A stretch of DNA of 16,790 nucleotides from ZC4RG20 sp035760685 (GCA_035760685.1 DASTSM010000426.1:1-16790); one strand, 5' to 3'. Counted from the stretch's first letter, positions 1-8,057 are shown. Notes: generated by a model from the letters alone, not told the origin. A program made the numbers and translations.

Positions 1-2103
1 GCTCCAGACGGGCAAGGTCCGCCGCGCCGCGAACCCGAGCAGCCGCTCGCTGGCCGCGGCGAGGCCGGGCACGCGATCGCGCAGGTTCAAAAGCGGCGCG
101 AGACGCGAGGCCGCGGGCGCGTAGCGGGGCAGGTGCGCGACGAGCTTGTCCCTCGCGGTGCGCGGGTGCCGCAGGTGGTACTGGTGCAGGACCTCGATCT
201 TCATGCGGGCCATGTCGACGCCCGTCGGGCACTCGCGCCGGCAGCCCTTGCACGAGACGCAGAGCTCGAGCGTCCGGTACATCTCCTCCGAGGTCAACGC
301 CTCGGGACCGAGCTGGCCCGATAGCGCGAGGCGCAGCGTGTTCGCGCGCCCTCGCGTCGAGTCCTTCTCGTCGCGCGTCGCACGGAACGACGGGCACATC
401 GTGCCGCCCGCGAGCTTGCGGCACGCGCCGTTGTTGTTGCACATCTCGACGGCGGCGGCGAAGCCTCTTCCCGAGTTGTGTGCGCCGACTTCGTGCTCCG
501 ACCAGTCGAGGCCCGTCGCGACGGGCCGCGTCGCGTAGCCGGGCTTGAAGCGGAACAGCGAGCGGTCGTCCATCTTAGGCGCGCCGACGATCTTGCCGGG
601 ATTCATGAGCCCACGCGGGTCGAACGCGCGCTTGAGCTCGCCGAAGGCCGCGGCGAGGCGCTCCCCGTAAACGCGCTCGATCCACTCCGAGCGTACGAGG
701 CCGTCGCCGTGCTCGCCGGAGTACGAGCCTTTGTATTCCCGCACGAGCGCGCAGGCCTCCTCGGCGATGGCGCGCATCTTCGCGGCGCCTTCGGCGCTGC
801 GCATGTCGAGCACGGGCCGCACGTGCAGGCAGCCGACGGATGCGTGCGCGTAGAACGTTCCCTGCGTGCCGTGCTTCGCGAAGATCCGGTTCAGCCGGTC
901 CGTGTAGTCCGCGAGATGCTCGAGCGGCACCGCGCAGTCCTCGATGAACGACACGGGCTTACCGTCGCCCTTCATCGACATCATGATGTTGAGGCCGGCC
1001 TTGCGCACTTCCCAGATCTCGCGCTGCTGCGCGGGCTCCGTGACCTCGACGACGCTGCCGGGGAGGCCGAGATCGCCCATGAGCTCGACGAGCCGCGCGA
1101 GCCTCGCAATCTGCTCGCCGCGGTCGTCGCCGGCGAACTCGACGAGCAGAATCGCATCGGGCTCGCCGCGCACCGTCTTCGCGATCGTGCCGCTGAACTC
1201 CGCGATGCGGCGCGAGAGCTCGAGCATCGTGCGATCGACGAGCTCGACGGCGGCCGGGCCGAGCTCGACGATATGGCGCGTCGATTCCATGGCGCGGTAG
1301 AAGGTCGGGAAATGCACGACGCCGAGCGTCTTGTGCCGCGGAAATTCCGAGAGCTTGAGCTTGATGCGGCGGAAATAGGCGAGCGTGCCCTCCGAGCCGA
1401 CGAGGAGCTGCGCCATGTTGAACGGGCCCGCGGAGACGAGATCGAGGTTGTAGCCGGCGACGCGCCGCTGCACCTTCGGGATGCGCGCCGCGATCTCTTC
1501 GCGCTCGCGCAGGTAGAGTTCGCGCGCGGCCTCGACGAGGCTCGCGTAGCGCGCCGATCCGCCGTCGGCGGCCGTCCCGACGGGCCCGAAGCGCAGCGTC
1601 TCGCCGGTCGGCAGCCAGACGTCGGCCTCGAGCACGTTGTGAACCATGTTGCCGTAGCGCAGCGAGCGCGCGCCGCAGCTGTTGTTTCCGGTCATGCCGC
1701 CGATCGTCGCCTGCGCCGACGTCGAGACGTCGACCGGAAACCAGAGGCCGTGCTTCGCGAGCTCGGCGTTCAAGCGATCGAGCACGATGCCGGGCTCGAC
1801 GACGACCGTGCGCGCATCGGCATCGAATTCGAGGATGCGATCGAGATGCCGGCTGTCGTCGACGACGAGCGCGGCGCCCACGGTCTGACCGCACTGCGAG
1901 CTGCCGGCGCCGCGCGGCAGGATCGGAACGCCCGAGTCCGCCGCGATGCGAAGCGCCGTCAGGGCGTCCTCGTCGTCGCGGGGCACGACGACCCCGATGG
2001 GCTCGATCTGATAGATCGACGCGTCGGTCGCGTAGCGGCCGCGTGTGAAGGCGTCGAACGAGACCTCGCCGCGGATCTCGCGCCGCAATCTTGCCTCGAG
2101 CAT
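1..2103 (-). CDS. FAD-linked oxidase with [4Fe-4S] domain, D-lactate/2-hydroxyglutarate dehydrogenase type (C-terminus off the left edge)
   Basis: A flavin-dependent 2-hydroxyacid dehydrogenase that probably passes electrons through iron-sulfur clusters to a membrane acceptor; the substrate cannot be read from the sequence. There are 701 open codons with no stop before base 1. The N-terminal FAD-binding (PCMH) domain covers about residues 20-250, with the glycine-rich PRGAGSS near 60 and GGMTGNNSCGARSLRYG around 135-150 (NNSCG 140-144). The FAD-oxidase C-terminal domain follows to about 510. An Fe-S domain comes next: C555, C561 and C570 in CNNNGAC and MCPSFRAT, then CVSCKGCRRECP with C615, C618, C621 and C625. 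Family members of the YdiJ/FAD-Fe-S type are about 1,000 residues, so roughly 300 C-terminal residues, including any CCG domains, lie outside. The ATG is the first in-frame start after a TGA at 2122-2124. It lies 10 bases after the DUF4159 stop without a good ribosome binding site, suggesting coupled translation. Confidence 0.9.
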   Translation of the reverse strand, partial: MLEARLRREIRGEVSFDAFTRGRYATDASIYQIEPIGVVVPRDDEDALTALRIAADSGVPILPRGAGSSQCGQTVGAALVVDDSRHLDRILEFDADARTVVVEPGIVLDRLNAELAKHGLWFPVDVSTSAQATIGGMTGNNSCGARSLRYGNMVHNVLEADVWLPTGETLRFGPVGTAADGGSARYASLVEAARELYLREREEIAARIPKVQRRVAGYNLDLVSAGPFNMAQLLVGSEGTLAYFRRIKLKLSEFPRHKTLGVVHFPTFYRAMESTRHIVELGPAAVELVDRTMLELSRRIAEFSGTIAKTVRGEPDAILLVEFAGDDRGEQIARLARLVELMGDLGLPGSVVEVTEPAQQREIWEVRKAGLNIMMSMKGDGKPVSFIEDCAVPLEHLADYTDRLNRIFAKHGTQGTFYAHASVGCLHVRPVLDMRSAEGAAKMRAIAEEACALVREYKGSYSGEHGDGLVRSEWIERVYGERLAAAFGELKRAFDPRGLMNPGKIVGAPKMDDRSLFRFKPGYATRPVATGLDWSEHEVGAHNSGRGFAAAVEMCNNNGACRKLAGGTMCPSFRATRDEKDSTRGRANTLRLALSGQLGPEALTSEEMYRTLELCVSCKGCRRECPTGVDMARMKIEVLHQYHLRHPRTARDKLVAHLPRYAPAASRLAPLLNLRDRVPGLAAASERLLGFAARRTLPVWS

Positions 2104-2113
2104 CGGGCGGGAC

Positions 2114-2893
2114 TCAGTGGGTCATCGCGTAGATGATGTAGTTGATCGCGAACCGGTATGCGAGCGTCGTCATGGGCTCGGGGTACGCCGGATTGTCCGC
2201 GTGCTCCCACGCGTCGCCGAGATCCATGTTGAAGTTGATCGCGACCATGAGGCGCCCGTCGTCGTCGTAGATGCCCCGCCAATGCGGCACCCTGCCGTCG
2301 CGCTGCCAGGTCTGCCCCGTGTAGACGTAGCTCACGCCCGGGATCTGCACATCGCGCTTGAGCTGATAGAGCACGTGCAGGACCTCGTTGTCGTCCTCGA
2401 GCTCGACGATGCTGCGGTCGGGGAACACGCGCTGTATCGAATCGAGGAACACCGACCACTCGTACGTGCCCCAGAAATCGTCGACGACGAGGAAACCGCC
2501 GCGGAGCAGATATTCGCGGAGGCGCGCGGCTTCTTGCTCGCCGAGCTGCCAATGCCCGACTTCGACGGCGTAGATAAAGGGGTAATTCATGATCTCGTCG
2601 CTCGAGAGGTCGACGCCGACGCCCTCCGGGCCGAGCGCGAGGCGAGTGAGCCGGCCGAGGCCCTCGAGCAGATGGGTCTCGGCCTCGGGATAGTCCGTGA
2701 GCCAGGCTCCGCGGTAGCGCCGCCCGAAGCCGAGCGCGTCCGAGTAGGCGAGGCGCGCGAAGTAGAATTCGCCTTCCGATTCGCTCGCGCTCTCGTCGTC
2801 GTCCGACGGTTGCGCGGCCGTCAAGGCCGGCGCGCCGGCGAGGAGGCCGGCCGTGAGCAGGAGTGGTGCGGCGGGTACGCGGGTGATCCTCAC
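2114..2893 (-). CDS. DUF4159 domain protein, exported
   Basis: A 259-residue protein of the DUF4159 family, whose function is unknown. Residues 1-28 form a signal peptide (MRITRVPAAP, a Leu/Ala core, then TAAQ), so the mature protein should be periplasmic. An acidic linker (DDDESASESEGE) follows. The domain shows family traits: FYFARLAYSD, a long Trp/Tyr-rich middle with LREYLLRGGFLVVDDFWGT near residue 130, and a C-terminal INFNMDLGDAWEHADNP. In this family the GGFLVVDDF segment resembles the ThuA/glutamine-amidotransferase-like fold; no catalytic assignment is made. The start is GTG (2891-2893), chosen because a TATACT box lies just 6 bases upstream, implying a leaderless mRNA. DUF4159 genes often sit with MoxR/VWA genes; here the partner is the FAD/Fe-S oxidase 10 bases downstream. 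Confidence 0.85.
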   Translation of the reverse strand: MRITRVPAAPLLLTAGLLAGAPALTAAQPSDDDESASESEGEFYFARLAYSDALGFGRRYRGAWLTDYPEAETHLLEGLGRLTRLALGPEGVGVDLSSDEIMNYPFIYAVEVGHWQLGEQEAARLREYLLRGGFLVVDDFWGTYEWSVFLDSIQRVFPDRSIVELEDDNEVLHVLYQLKRDVQIPGVSYVYTGQTWQRDGRVPHWRGIYDDDGRLMVAINFNMDLGDAWEHADNPAYPEPMTTLAYRFAINYIIYAMTH

Positions 2894-2905
2894 GGAGTCA
2901 GTATA
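2893..2905 (-). promoter_or_regulatory. -10 box abutting the GTG start of the DUF4159 gene (likely leaderless promoter)
   Basis: On the minus strand TATACT (2905-2900, five of six matches to TATAAT) is followed by GACTCC and then GTG. The transcription start expected about 7 bases after the box falls on or next to the GTG, leaving no room for a ribosome binding site. No good -35 hexamer is seen: that position falls inside the GC-rich tandem repeat. The start site is inferred. Confidence 0.5.
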
Positions 2906-3002
2906 GCGGGCGCGGGCGCGCCTTGGCGCGAGCGGAAGCGGGCGCGGGTGCGCCTTGGCGCGAGCGGCAAGCGGGCGCGGGTACCCCTTGGCGCGAGCGG
3001 AA
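2906..3002. repeat. Three tandem copies of a 32-33 bp GC-rich unit
   Basis: Copies lie at 2906-2937, 2938-2970 and 2971-3002. Each begins GCGGGCGCGGG and ends TTGGCGCGAGCGGAA or the near variant GCGGCAA. Copies 1 and 2 carry GCGCC-TT-GGCGC, able to form a 5-6 bp stem; in copy 3 the left arm has decayed to TACCCC. The array fills the whole gap between the kinase-like gene stop and the DUF4159 promoter. Confidence 0.85.
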
Positions 3003-3005
3003 GCG

Positions 3006-4550
3006 TCAGGCGTCGACGGCCGCGAGCTTCGCCGCGAGCGCGTCGTAGTCGAGCGGGCCGGAGGTGTCCACCTCCACGGCGTGCGGAGCCTCCTCGCTGC
3101 TCAAAGGCTCCGCGGAACGAAGCTGCGCGTCGAGCACGGCCTCCGTCGCTTCGGAGGCGTCGCTTCGCGCCGCCGCGCGCGCTTTCACGCGCTCCCGGAG
3201 CACGGGCTCGGGCGCGACGCAGTCGAGGATCGCGAACCGGGCGGCGACTCGCGCCGCGAGCGCTCGAAACGCTGCGCGCCTCGGCCGCGACAAGAACGTC
3301 GCATCGGCGATGACGTCGATCCCGGCGCCGAGGGCATGCTCCGCCGCACGCGCGAGCGCCGCGTACGTGCGGTCGGTCGCGGCCGCATCGTATCGGCCTT
3401 CGCCGACGGCGAGCGCCCCGTGCGCGTCCGCGTCGACGCCGTGCAGGCGCTTGCGCTCGAGGTCCGAACGCACGCGCAGCGCCGGAAGGCGCGGCACGAG
3501 ACCCGACGTCACGTGCGTCTTCCCGCTGCCCGAGAGTCCGCGCGTGATCACGAGCAGCGGCCGCCGCGGCCGAATCAGCGACTCGGCGAGCTCGAGATAG
3601 GGCACGACGTTCGTCTCCACGTCCTGCGGCCGGCCCGCTTGGACGCACTTGAGCGCACGGACTTTCGCGCGCACGAGCGCTCGATAGACCAGATAGAAGC
3701 GCAGCACGTCGAGACCCGCGTAGTCGCCGGTGATCTCGAGGTAGCGGTTCAAGAACTCGAAGGCGAGATCGGTGCGCCGGTGCGCCATGAGATCCATGGC
3801 GAGGAACGCGGTCTCGTCCATGACGTCGGCCGTGCGCAGCTCGAGGCTGAACTCGAGGGCGTCGAACGGCACGATGCGGCCGTCGAGCACGACGAGGTTC
3901 TCGAGATGGAGGTCGCCGTGCCCCTCGCGCACGGCGCCGGCGCGCTCGCGCGCGTCGAACGCGCTCGCGAGCGCCCCGAGTCGCTCCTCTGTCCACGCCG
4001 CGATGGCTTCGAGGGGATAGCGCGCGCCGGCCGCCGCGAGCGCCCGGGCGAGCTCGTCGAGGTTCGCGCGCGCCTCGGCACGCGCGGCCGGCTCGCGCCG
4101 GATGGGCGGCTGCTCCGCGTGGAAATGCGCGATCGTCTCCGCGAGCGCCCGCATCTCCGCGCCCGAGATCCGGCCGCCGGCCACGCGGCGGTCGAGGACC
4201 GCGTCGGGCGCGAATTGGCGAAGCCTCACGCAGAACTCGATCGCGGGCGTCGCCCCGATCCGAGGCGCGTCGGGCCCGCCGCCGATCGGCAGCACGTCGA
4301 GATAGAGCTCCGGCGCGAAGCGCCGGTTGATGCGGAGCTCCTCCTCGCAGAACCGCTTGCGGCGTTCAAGGGTCGAAAAGTCCAGGAAGTCGAGACGCAG
4401 CGGCTTCTTGATCTTGTAGGCGTAGGGCCCCGTCAGCAGCACCCACGAAATGTGGGTCTCCACGAGCTCGATCCGCGCGACCTCGTGGGGATAGCAGGCG
4501 GGATCCTTCAACGCGTCGACAAGCCTTCGGCCGGATTCGAGGTCGCTCAT
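3006..4550 (-). CDS. Two-domain phosphotransferase / P-loop ATPase protein
   Basis: A 514-residue protein combining an aminoglycoside-phosphotransferase (protein-kinase-like) domain with a gluconate-kinase-like P-loop domain, as in proteins annotated 'bifunctional aminoglycoside phosphotransferase/ATP-binding protein'. The substrate is unknown, and antibiotic resistance should not be assumed. The N-terminal domain (about 1-320) has YAYKIKKPL near residue 45 (the ATP-site lysine region), HGDLHLEN near 207-214 (catalytic loop) and FDALEF about 15 residues later (metal-binding Asp). The C-terminal domain has Walker A GLSGSGKT at 338-345, an RSDLERKRL segment and IADATFLSRPRR, typical of small-molecule kinases. 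There is no signal peptide, so it is cytoplasmic. The ATG at 4550 is chosen because homologous sequence begins there; longer frames run antisense to the malic enzyme gene. The ribosome binding site is weak. It is transcribed divergently from malic enzyme across 153 bases. Confidence 0.85.
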   Translation of the reverse strand: MSDLESGRRLVDALKDPACYPHEVARIELVETHISWVLLTGPYAYKIKKPLRLDFLDFSTLERRKRFCEEELRINRRFAPELYLDVLPIGGGPDAPRIGATPAIEFCVRLRQFAPDAVLDRRVAGGRISGAEMRALAETIAHFHAEQPPIRREPAARAEARANLDELARALAAAGARYPLEAIAAWTEERLGALASAFDARERAGAVREGHGDLHLENLVVLDGRIVPFDALEFSLELRTADVMDETAFLAMDLMAHRRTDLAFEFLNRYLEITGDYAGLDVLRFYLVYRALVRAKVRALKCVQAGRPQDVETNVVPYLELAESLIRPRRPLLVITRGLSGSGKTHVTSGLVPRLPALRVRSDLERKRLHGVDADAHGALAVGEGRYDAAATDRTYAALARAAEHALGAGIDVIADATFLSRPRRAAFRALAARVAARFAILDCVAPEPVLRERVKARAAARSDASEATEAVLDAQLRSAEPLSSEEAPHAVEVDTSGPLDYDALAAKLAAVDA

Positions 4551-4644
4551 AAGCTTCGCGAGGCAAACGGCAGGCCATCCGATGAGTCTAAGAATACTTG
4601 AGGCGTCGAGAGACGGCTTTCCATGTTCGTGTGCGGCCGATTTG

Positions 4645-4684
4645 TATAGACTGCACGCCTCGCGAGCGCGACGCGTCGGCGTGC
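4645..4684 (+). promoter_or_regulatory. Candidate -10 box and leader hairpin upstream of the malic enzyme gene
   Basis: TATAGA at 4645-4650 (four of six matches) is a weak -10 candidate; no convincing -35 lies 16-18 bases before it. Just downstream, GCACGCC (4653-4659) and GGCGTGC (4678-4684) form a perfect 7-bp inverted repeat that ends 2 bases before the ribosome binding site. The hairpin would lie at the 5' end of the message and could affect ribosome access; that role is inference. Confidence 0.35.
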
Positions 4685-4686
4685 GC

Positions 4687-4706
4687 GGAAGGGGGGTATC
4701 GACTTG
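4687..4706 (+). promoter_or_regulatory. Ribosome binding site fixing a TTG start for malic enzyme
   Basis: GGAAGGGGGG (4687-4696) precedes TTG (4704-4706) by 7 bases. No ATG or GTG lies in frame nearby, and the family's N-terminal sequence follows at once, so TTG is the best start. Confidence 0.7.
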
Positions 4707-6410
4707 AATCCCGACAGCTCGAGCGACGGGCGTTCGGCCCGCAAGATCAAAGTTTCCGTTAGGGGAGCGGAGCTGATCCGCAACCCGATGTACAACAAGG
4801 GAACGGCCTTCTCGGCCGAGGAAAGACAGGAGTTCGGCCTCGAGGGGTTGCTGCCGGTCCGCAGCAAGAATCTCGCCCTGCAGGCCCGCCGCATCTACGA
4901 CCAACTCCAGAGCCAGCCCGACGACCTCCAGAAGTACGTCCTGCTCTCCGCGCTGCAGAACCGAAACGTACACCTTTTTTATAGAGTGCTCGCAGACCAC
5001 CTCGAGGAGCTCATGCCGATCGTCTATACGCCGACGGTCGGCACGGCGGTCCAGCACTTCAGCCGCGTGTTCCAGGGCGGCGGCGGCATTTGGATCACCC
5101 CCGACATGAAGGGACGCATGGCGGACGTCATGCGCAAGATCGTCCGCGGCAAGGACATTCGCCTGCTCGTCGTCACGGACAACGAATCGATCCTCGGGCT
5201 CGGCGATCAGGGCGCCGGCGGCATGGCGATCTCGGTCGGCAAGCTCGCGCTCTACACGGCCGCGGCCGGCATCGATCCGGGCCGCTCGATCCCGGTCAGC
5301 CTCGATTTCGGCACGGACAACGAGGAGCTGCTCGCGGACGATCAGTATCTCGGCTGGCCGACGCGAAGGATGCGCGGCGAGGCCTATATGGAGCTCGTCG
5401 ACGAGTTCGTCGCGGCCGTCCGCGAGGTCGCGCCGAACGCGCTCGTGCAGTGGGAGGACTTCCGCAAGGACAACGCGCTCAGAATTCTCGATCGCTTCGT
5501 CGACGTCGTGCCCTCGTTCAACGACGACATCCAGGGCACGGGCGCGGTCGTCATGGCCGGGCTCAATTCCGCCCTCGCGATCAAGAACGAGACGCTGGCC
5601 GCCCAACGCGTCCTGATTCTCGGCGCCGGCGCCGCCGGTCTCGGCGTGTCGCGCCAGATCAAGGCCCAGCTGGCCGAGGAGGGCTTCGCGAGCGAGGAGC
5701 GTACGGCGACGGTCGCCGTGCTCGACCGGAACGGCCTGCTCGTCAACGACGCGAAGATCATGGACCCGTACAAGCGGGAGCTGGCCTGGCCGGCCGAGCT
5801 CGCCGCGCACCACGGGCTCGCGGATCCGCGCGAGCGCTCGCTGCACGATGTCGTGCGCCGTTTCCGGCCCACGATCCTGATCGGCGTCTCGGGCGTCTGC
5901 GGGGCTTTCGACGAGCGCGTCGTGCGCGAGATGGCGTCCTACGTGAGTCGCCCGATCATCTTCCCGTCATCCAATCCGAGCTCGAACTCCGAGGCGAAGC
6001 CCGCGGATCTCATCGCCTGGACGGAAGCGCGCTGCCTCGTCGCCGCCGGCAGCCCGTTCCGGGACGTCGACTGGGGCGGGCGGCGCTTTCGCATCGGCCA
6101 GGGCAACAACGTCTTCATCTTCCCCGGCCTCGGCCTCGGCGCGTTGGCCGCAAGAGTTACGCGGGTGACGGAAGGCATGACGACCGCCGCGTCGAAGGCC
6201 CTGGCGGCGCAGGTCACGCAGGAGGAGCGCGACGAGGGTCTCTTGTTCCCCGCCGTGTCTCGGCTCCGGGCCGTATCGGAGCGCATCGCGCTCGCCGTCG
6301 CCCGCCAGGCGATCGAGGAGGGCGTCGCCCGCGTGCAAACCGCGGACCTCGAGCGGCTCGTCGCGGCCGAGCGTTGGGACCCGGACTATCCGGAATACGA
6401 GCTGGGTTGA
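4704..6410 (+). CDS. maeA: NAD-dependent malic enzyme (oxaloacetate-decarboxylating)
   Basis: Oxidative decarboxylation of L-malate to pyruvate and CO2 in the cytoplasm, linking the TCA cycle to pyruvate. At 568 residues it matches the long MaeA/SfcA type (about 565 in E. coli). Visible motifs are YTPTVGTAVQHFSR with the catalytic Tyr at 108, GLGDQGAGGMAISVGK with the catalytic Lys at 180, QWEDF and FNDDIQGTG with the metal-binding acids, and the nucleotide-binding GAGAAG at 307-312. FPSSNPSSNSEA and GQGNNVFIFPGLGLG further on are family signatures. NAD over NADP preference is inferred from the family type. It starts at TTG behind a strong ribosome binding site and is convergent with the ankyrin gene. 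A short GAGCT...AGCTC stem overlaps the stop codon, too weak to call a terminator. Confidence 0.96.
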   Translation: MNPDSSSDGRSARKIKVSVRGAELIRNPMYNKGTAFSAEERQEFGLEGLLPVRSKNLALQARRIYDQLQSQPDDLQKYVLLSALQNRNVHLFYRVLADHLEELMPIVYTPTVGTAVQHFSRVFQGGGGIWITPDMKGRMADVMRKIVRGKDIRLLVVTDNESILGLGDQGAGGMAISVGKLALYTAAAGIDPGRSIPVSLDFGTDNEELLADDQYLGWPTRRMRGEAYMELVDEFVAAVREVAPNALVQWEDFRKDNALRILDRFVDVVPSFNDDIQGTGAVVMAGLNSALAIKNETLAAQRVLILGAGAAGLGVSRQIKAQLAEEGFASEERTATVAVLDRNGLLVNDAKIMDPYKRELAWPAELAAHHGLADPRERSLHDVVRRFRPTILIGVSGVCGAFDERVVREMASYVSRPIIFPSSNPSSNSEAKPADLIAWTEARCLVAAGSPFRDVDWGGRRFRIGQGNNVFIFPGLGLGALAARVTRVTEGMTTAASKALAAQVTQEERDEGLLFPAVSRLRAVSERIALAVARQAIEEGVARVQTADLERLVAAERWDPDYPEYELG

Positions 6411-6435
6411 GCTCCGCGCAACGCCTACGCTCGTA

Positions 6436-6516
6436 CGCGGCTAGAGCGGGCTCGCACGCACGCGGCTGGACCGCTCGCACGCGCCGCGACTGGACCGCTC
6501 GCACGCGCCTAGAGCG
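6436..6516. repeat. Tandem 24-25 bp repeat between convergent genes
   Basis: Units lie at 6436-6460 (25 bp), 6461-6484 (24 bp) and 6485-6508 (24 bp). Each starts CGCGGCT or CGCGACT and ends GCTCGCACGC plus one or two bases. Units 2 and 3 share TGGACCGCTCGCACGCGC exactly. A partial fourth copy, CTAGAGCG, follows at 6509-6516 and matches unit 1. The array occupies most of the 111-base gap between the malic enzyme and ankyrin stops. It is unrelated in sequence to the array at 2906-3002. No rho-independent terminator is seen here. Confidence 0.8.
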
Positions 6517-6521
6517 CAGGC

Positions 6522-8057
6522 TTACGGCGCGCGCGCCGTCGTCGCGCCGTCGCCCGACGGCTGCTTGCCCATGAGGTCGCGGAGCAGGGCGGCCGTGCTC
6601 TCGTGGACCACGCCTTCCTTGCCCGCGAAGCCGAAGCCGCCGGCCAGGCCGAGCGCGGTGTCGAGCGGCGTGAAGCCCTTGCTGTCCTTGACGTCCAAGC
6701 GAGCGCCGTTGTCCGCCAGGAACTTCACGACGTCGTCGTAGCCCTGGAGCGCGGCGCCGTGGAGCGCCGTGCGGCCCTGCCTGTCCGTCGCGTTGATGTC
6801 GAGGCCCTGGCCGAGCAGGAGGCGGATGGTTTCGATCGCCTGCGCCTGCGTCTTGTAGCGGCCCGCGGCGTCGGGCTCGGCGCTGCCGAGCCCCGCCGCG
6901 GCCATGAGCGGATTGATGCCTTGCTTCGTCGCGATCTTCGGGTCCGCGCCGTGCTCGATCAGCAGCTTGATCGCCGGGACGTCGCCGGCCTTCGCCGCGC
7001 GCAGCATCGGCGTCGTGCCCGTCGTCAGCATCATGTCGTTGCCGCGGTCGAGCTTGGCGCGATAGGGCGCCATCGTCTTGAGCTGCACGTTCACGTCGGC
7101 GCCGTGCTCGATCAGCATGCGGGCGACGTCGAGCGCCGTGTGCTGGTTATCGAGCACGTAGGGCGCGGGACGATTGGACGCGGGCATCGTGTTGAAGTCG
7201 ATGGCCGCGTAGAGCGGCGACCGGCCCGTCTCGTCGGCGATGTTCGGATTCGCGCCCGCCTCGACGAGCGCCGCCGCGACGTCGTAGTGGCCGTTGATCA
7301 GCGCGGAGAGCGTGGGGCTGATGCCGTCGGGCGTCGTCATGTTCACGTCGGCGCCGAGCTGCATCAGCGTCTTGACGCTGTCGAGGCAGCCTTCTCGCGC
7401 GGCGAACAGGAGCGGCGTCATGCCGCCCGGCGGGAGCCACTTCTCGCGCGGCTCGGCCGTGACCTGACGCTGCCACTGCTCCTCGGTCGACCGCTCGTTG
7501 ACGTCGGCTCCGTGCTTGACGAGCTCCTGCACGACCGCGGGATGACACTGCGCCGCGGCCCACATGAGCGCCGTCTGCCCATGCCAGTTTTCGCGCGCGT
7601 GCACGTTCGCGCCGCGCTCGAGCAGCAGGCGCACGGCGTCGGGATTGCCGGTGCGCGAGGCCGTCATGAGCACGGTCTCGCCTTCGTTGCCGACCTCGTT
7701 CGCGTCAGCGCCCGCGTCGAGCAGCAGCTTCAGCATGCCGGCGCTGCCGTTCTGCGCGGCCAGGTACATCGGCGTGACGCCGTAGCGGTTGCGCGCCTTC
7801 GGGCTTGCGCCGGCCTTGATGAGCCGCGCGGCGAGCTCGAGGTCGTCGTAACGCGCGGCCCAGTGCAGGGCCGTTGTGCCGTCCGGCTCCGCGGCGCCGA
7901 CGTCGGATTTCTCGTCGATGAGCGCCATGGCCGCCCCGTGGTCGCCGGATTTCGCGGCCGCCACGAGGCGCGGCAGCTGTTCCGCCGCAGTGGCGCCGGC
8001 CGCGGCGAGCGCCGTCAGCGCCGCGAGGGCCGGGCCCAGAAGGCAAATCGACCGCAT
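6522..8057 (-). CDS. Exported ankyrin-repeat protein
   Basis: A 511-residue protein with a signal peptide (MRSICLLGPALAALTALAAA, cleavage probably after ATA-A near residue 25) followed almost wholly by ankyrin repeats, so it should act in the periplasm or outside the cell as a binding scaffold. About 12 repeats can be counted from residue 30 to about 495, with recurring TPLxxAA, LLLxxGADxN and DxxGxT elements. Repeat 5 (about 160-205) carries a 20-residue insertion; repeats 8 and 10 are also extended, by DFNTMPASNRPAPYVLDNQ and a GSAEPDAAGRYKTQAQ segment. There is no transmembrane or enzymatic domain. The start ATG has an AGGGGAG ribosome binding site about 6 bases upstream. The gene lies 31 bases downstream of the DUF1552 gene on the same strand, so the two are probably one operon. 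The binding partner is unknown. Confidence 0.9.
   Translation of the reverse strand: MRSICLLGPALAALTALAAAGATAAEQLPRLVAAAKSGDHGAAMALIDEKSDVGAAEPDGTTALHWAARYDDLELAARLIKAGASPKARNRYGVTPMYLAAQNGSAGMLKLLLDAGADANEVGNEGETVLMTASRTGNPDAVRLLLERGANVHARENWHGQTALMWAAAQCHPAVVQELVKHGADVNERSTEEQWQRQVTAEPREKWLPPGGMTPLLFAAREGCLDSVKTLMQLGADVNMTTPDGISPTLSALINGHYDVAAALVEAGANPNIADETGRSPLYAAIDFNTMPASNRPAPYVLDNQHTALDVARMLIEHGADVNVQLKTMAPYRAKLDRGNDMMLTTGTTPMLRAAKAGDVPAIKLLIEHGADPKIATKQGINPLMAAAGLGSAEPDAAGRYKTQAQAIETIRLLLGQGLDINATDRQGRTALHGAALQGYDDVVKFLADNGARLDVKDSKGFTPLDTALGLAGGFGFAGKEGVVHESTAALLRDLMGKQPSGDGATTARAP

Noticed and set aside
478..2136. 552-residue open frame on the plus strand opposite the FAD/Fe-S oxidase
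   Set aside because: It is rich in Arg, Ala and Asp with no recognisable domain, and the opposite strand has a clear enzyme. Long antisense frames are expected at this GC content.
2906..3002. CRISPR array
   Set aside because: The copies are contiguous, without unique spacers, and no cas genes are present.
3006..4550. Aminoglycoside resistance gene
   Set aside because: The fold is shared by many small-molecule kinases, and fusion to a P-loop kinase domain points to metabolic or unknown substrates rather than drugs.
4551..5846. Extension of the phosphotransferase/ATPase frame upstream to 5846
   Set aside because: The extra 432 residues lie antisense to malic enzyme and show no family similarity; the true domain begins at the ATG at 4550.
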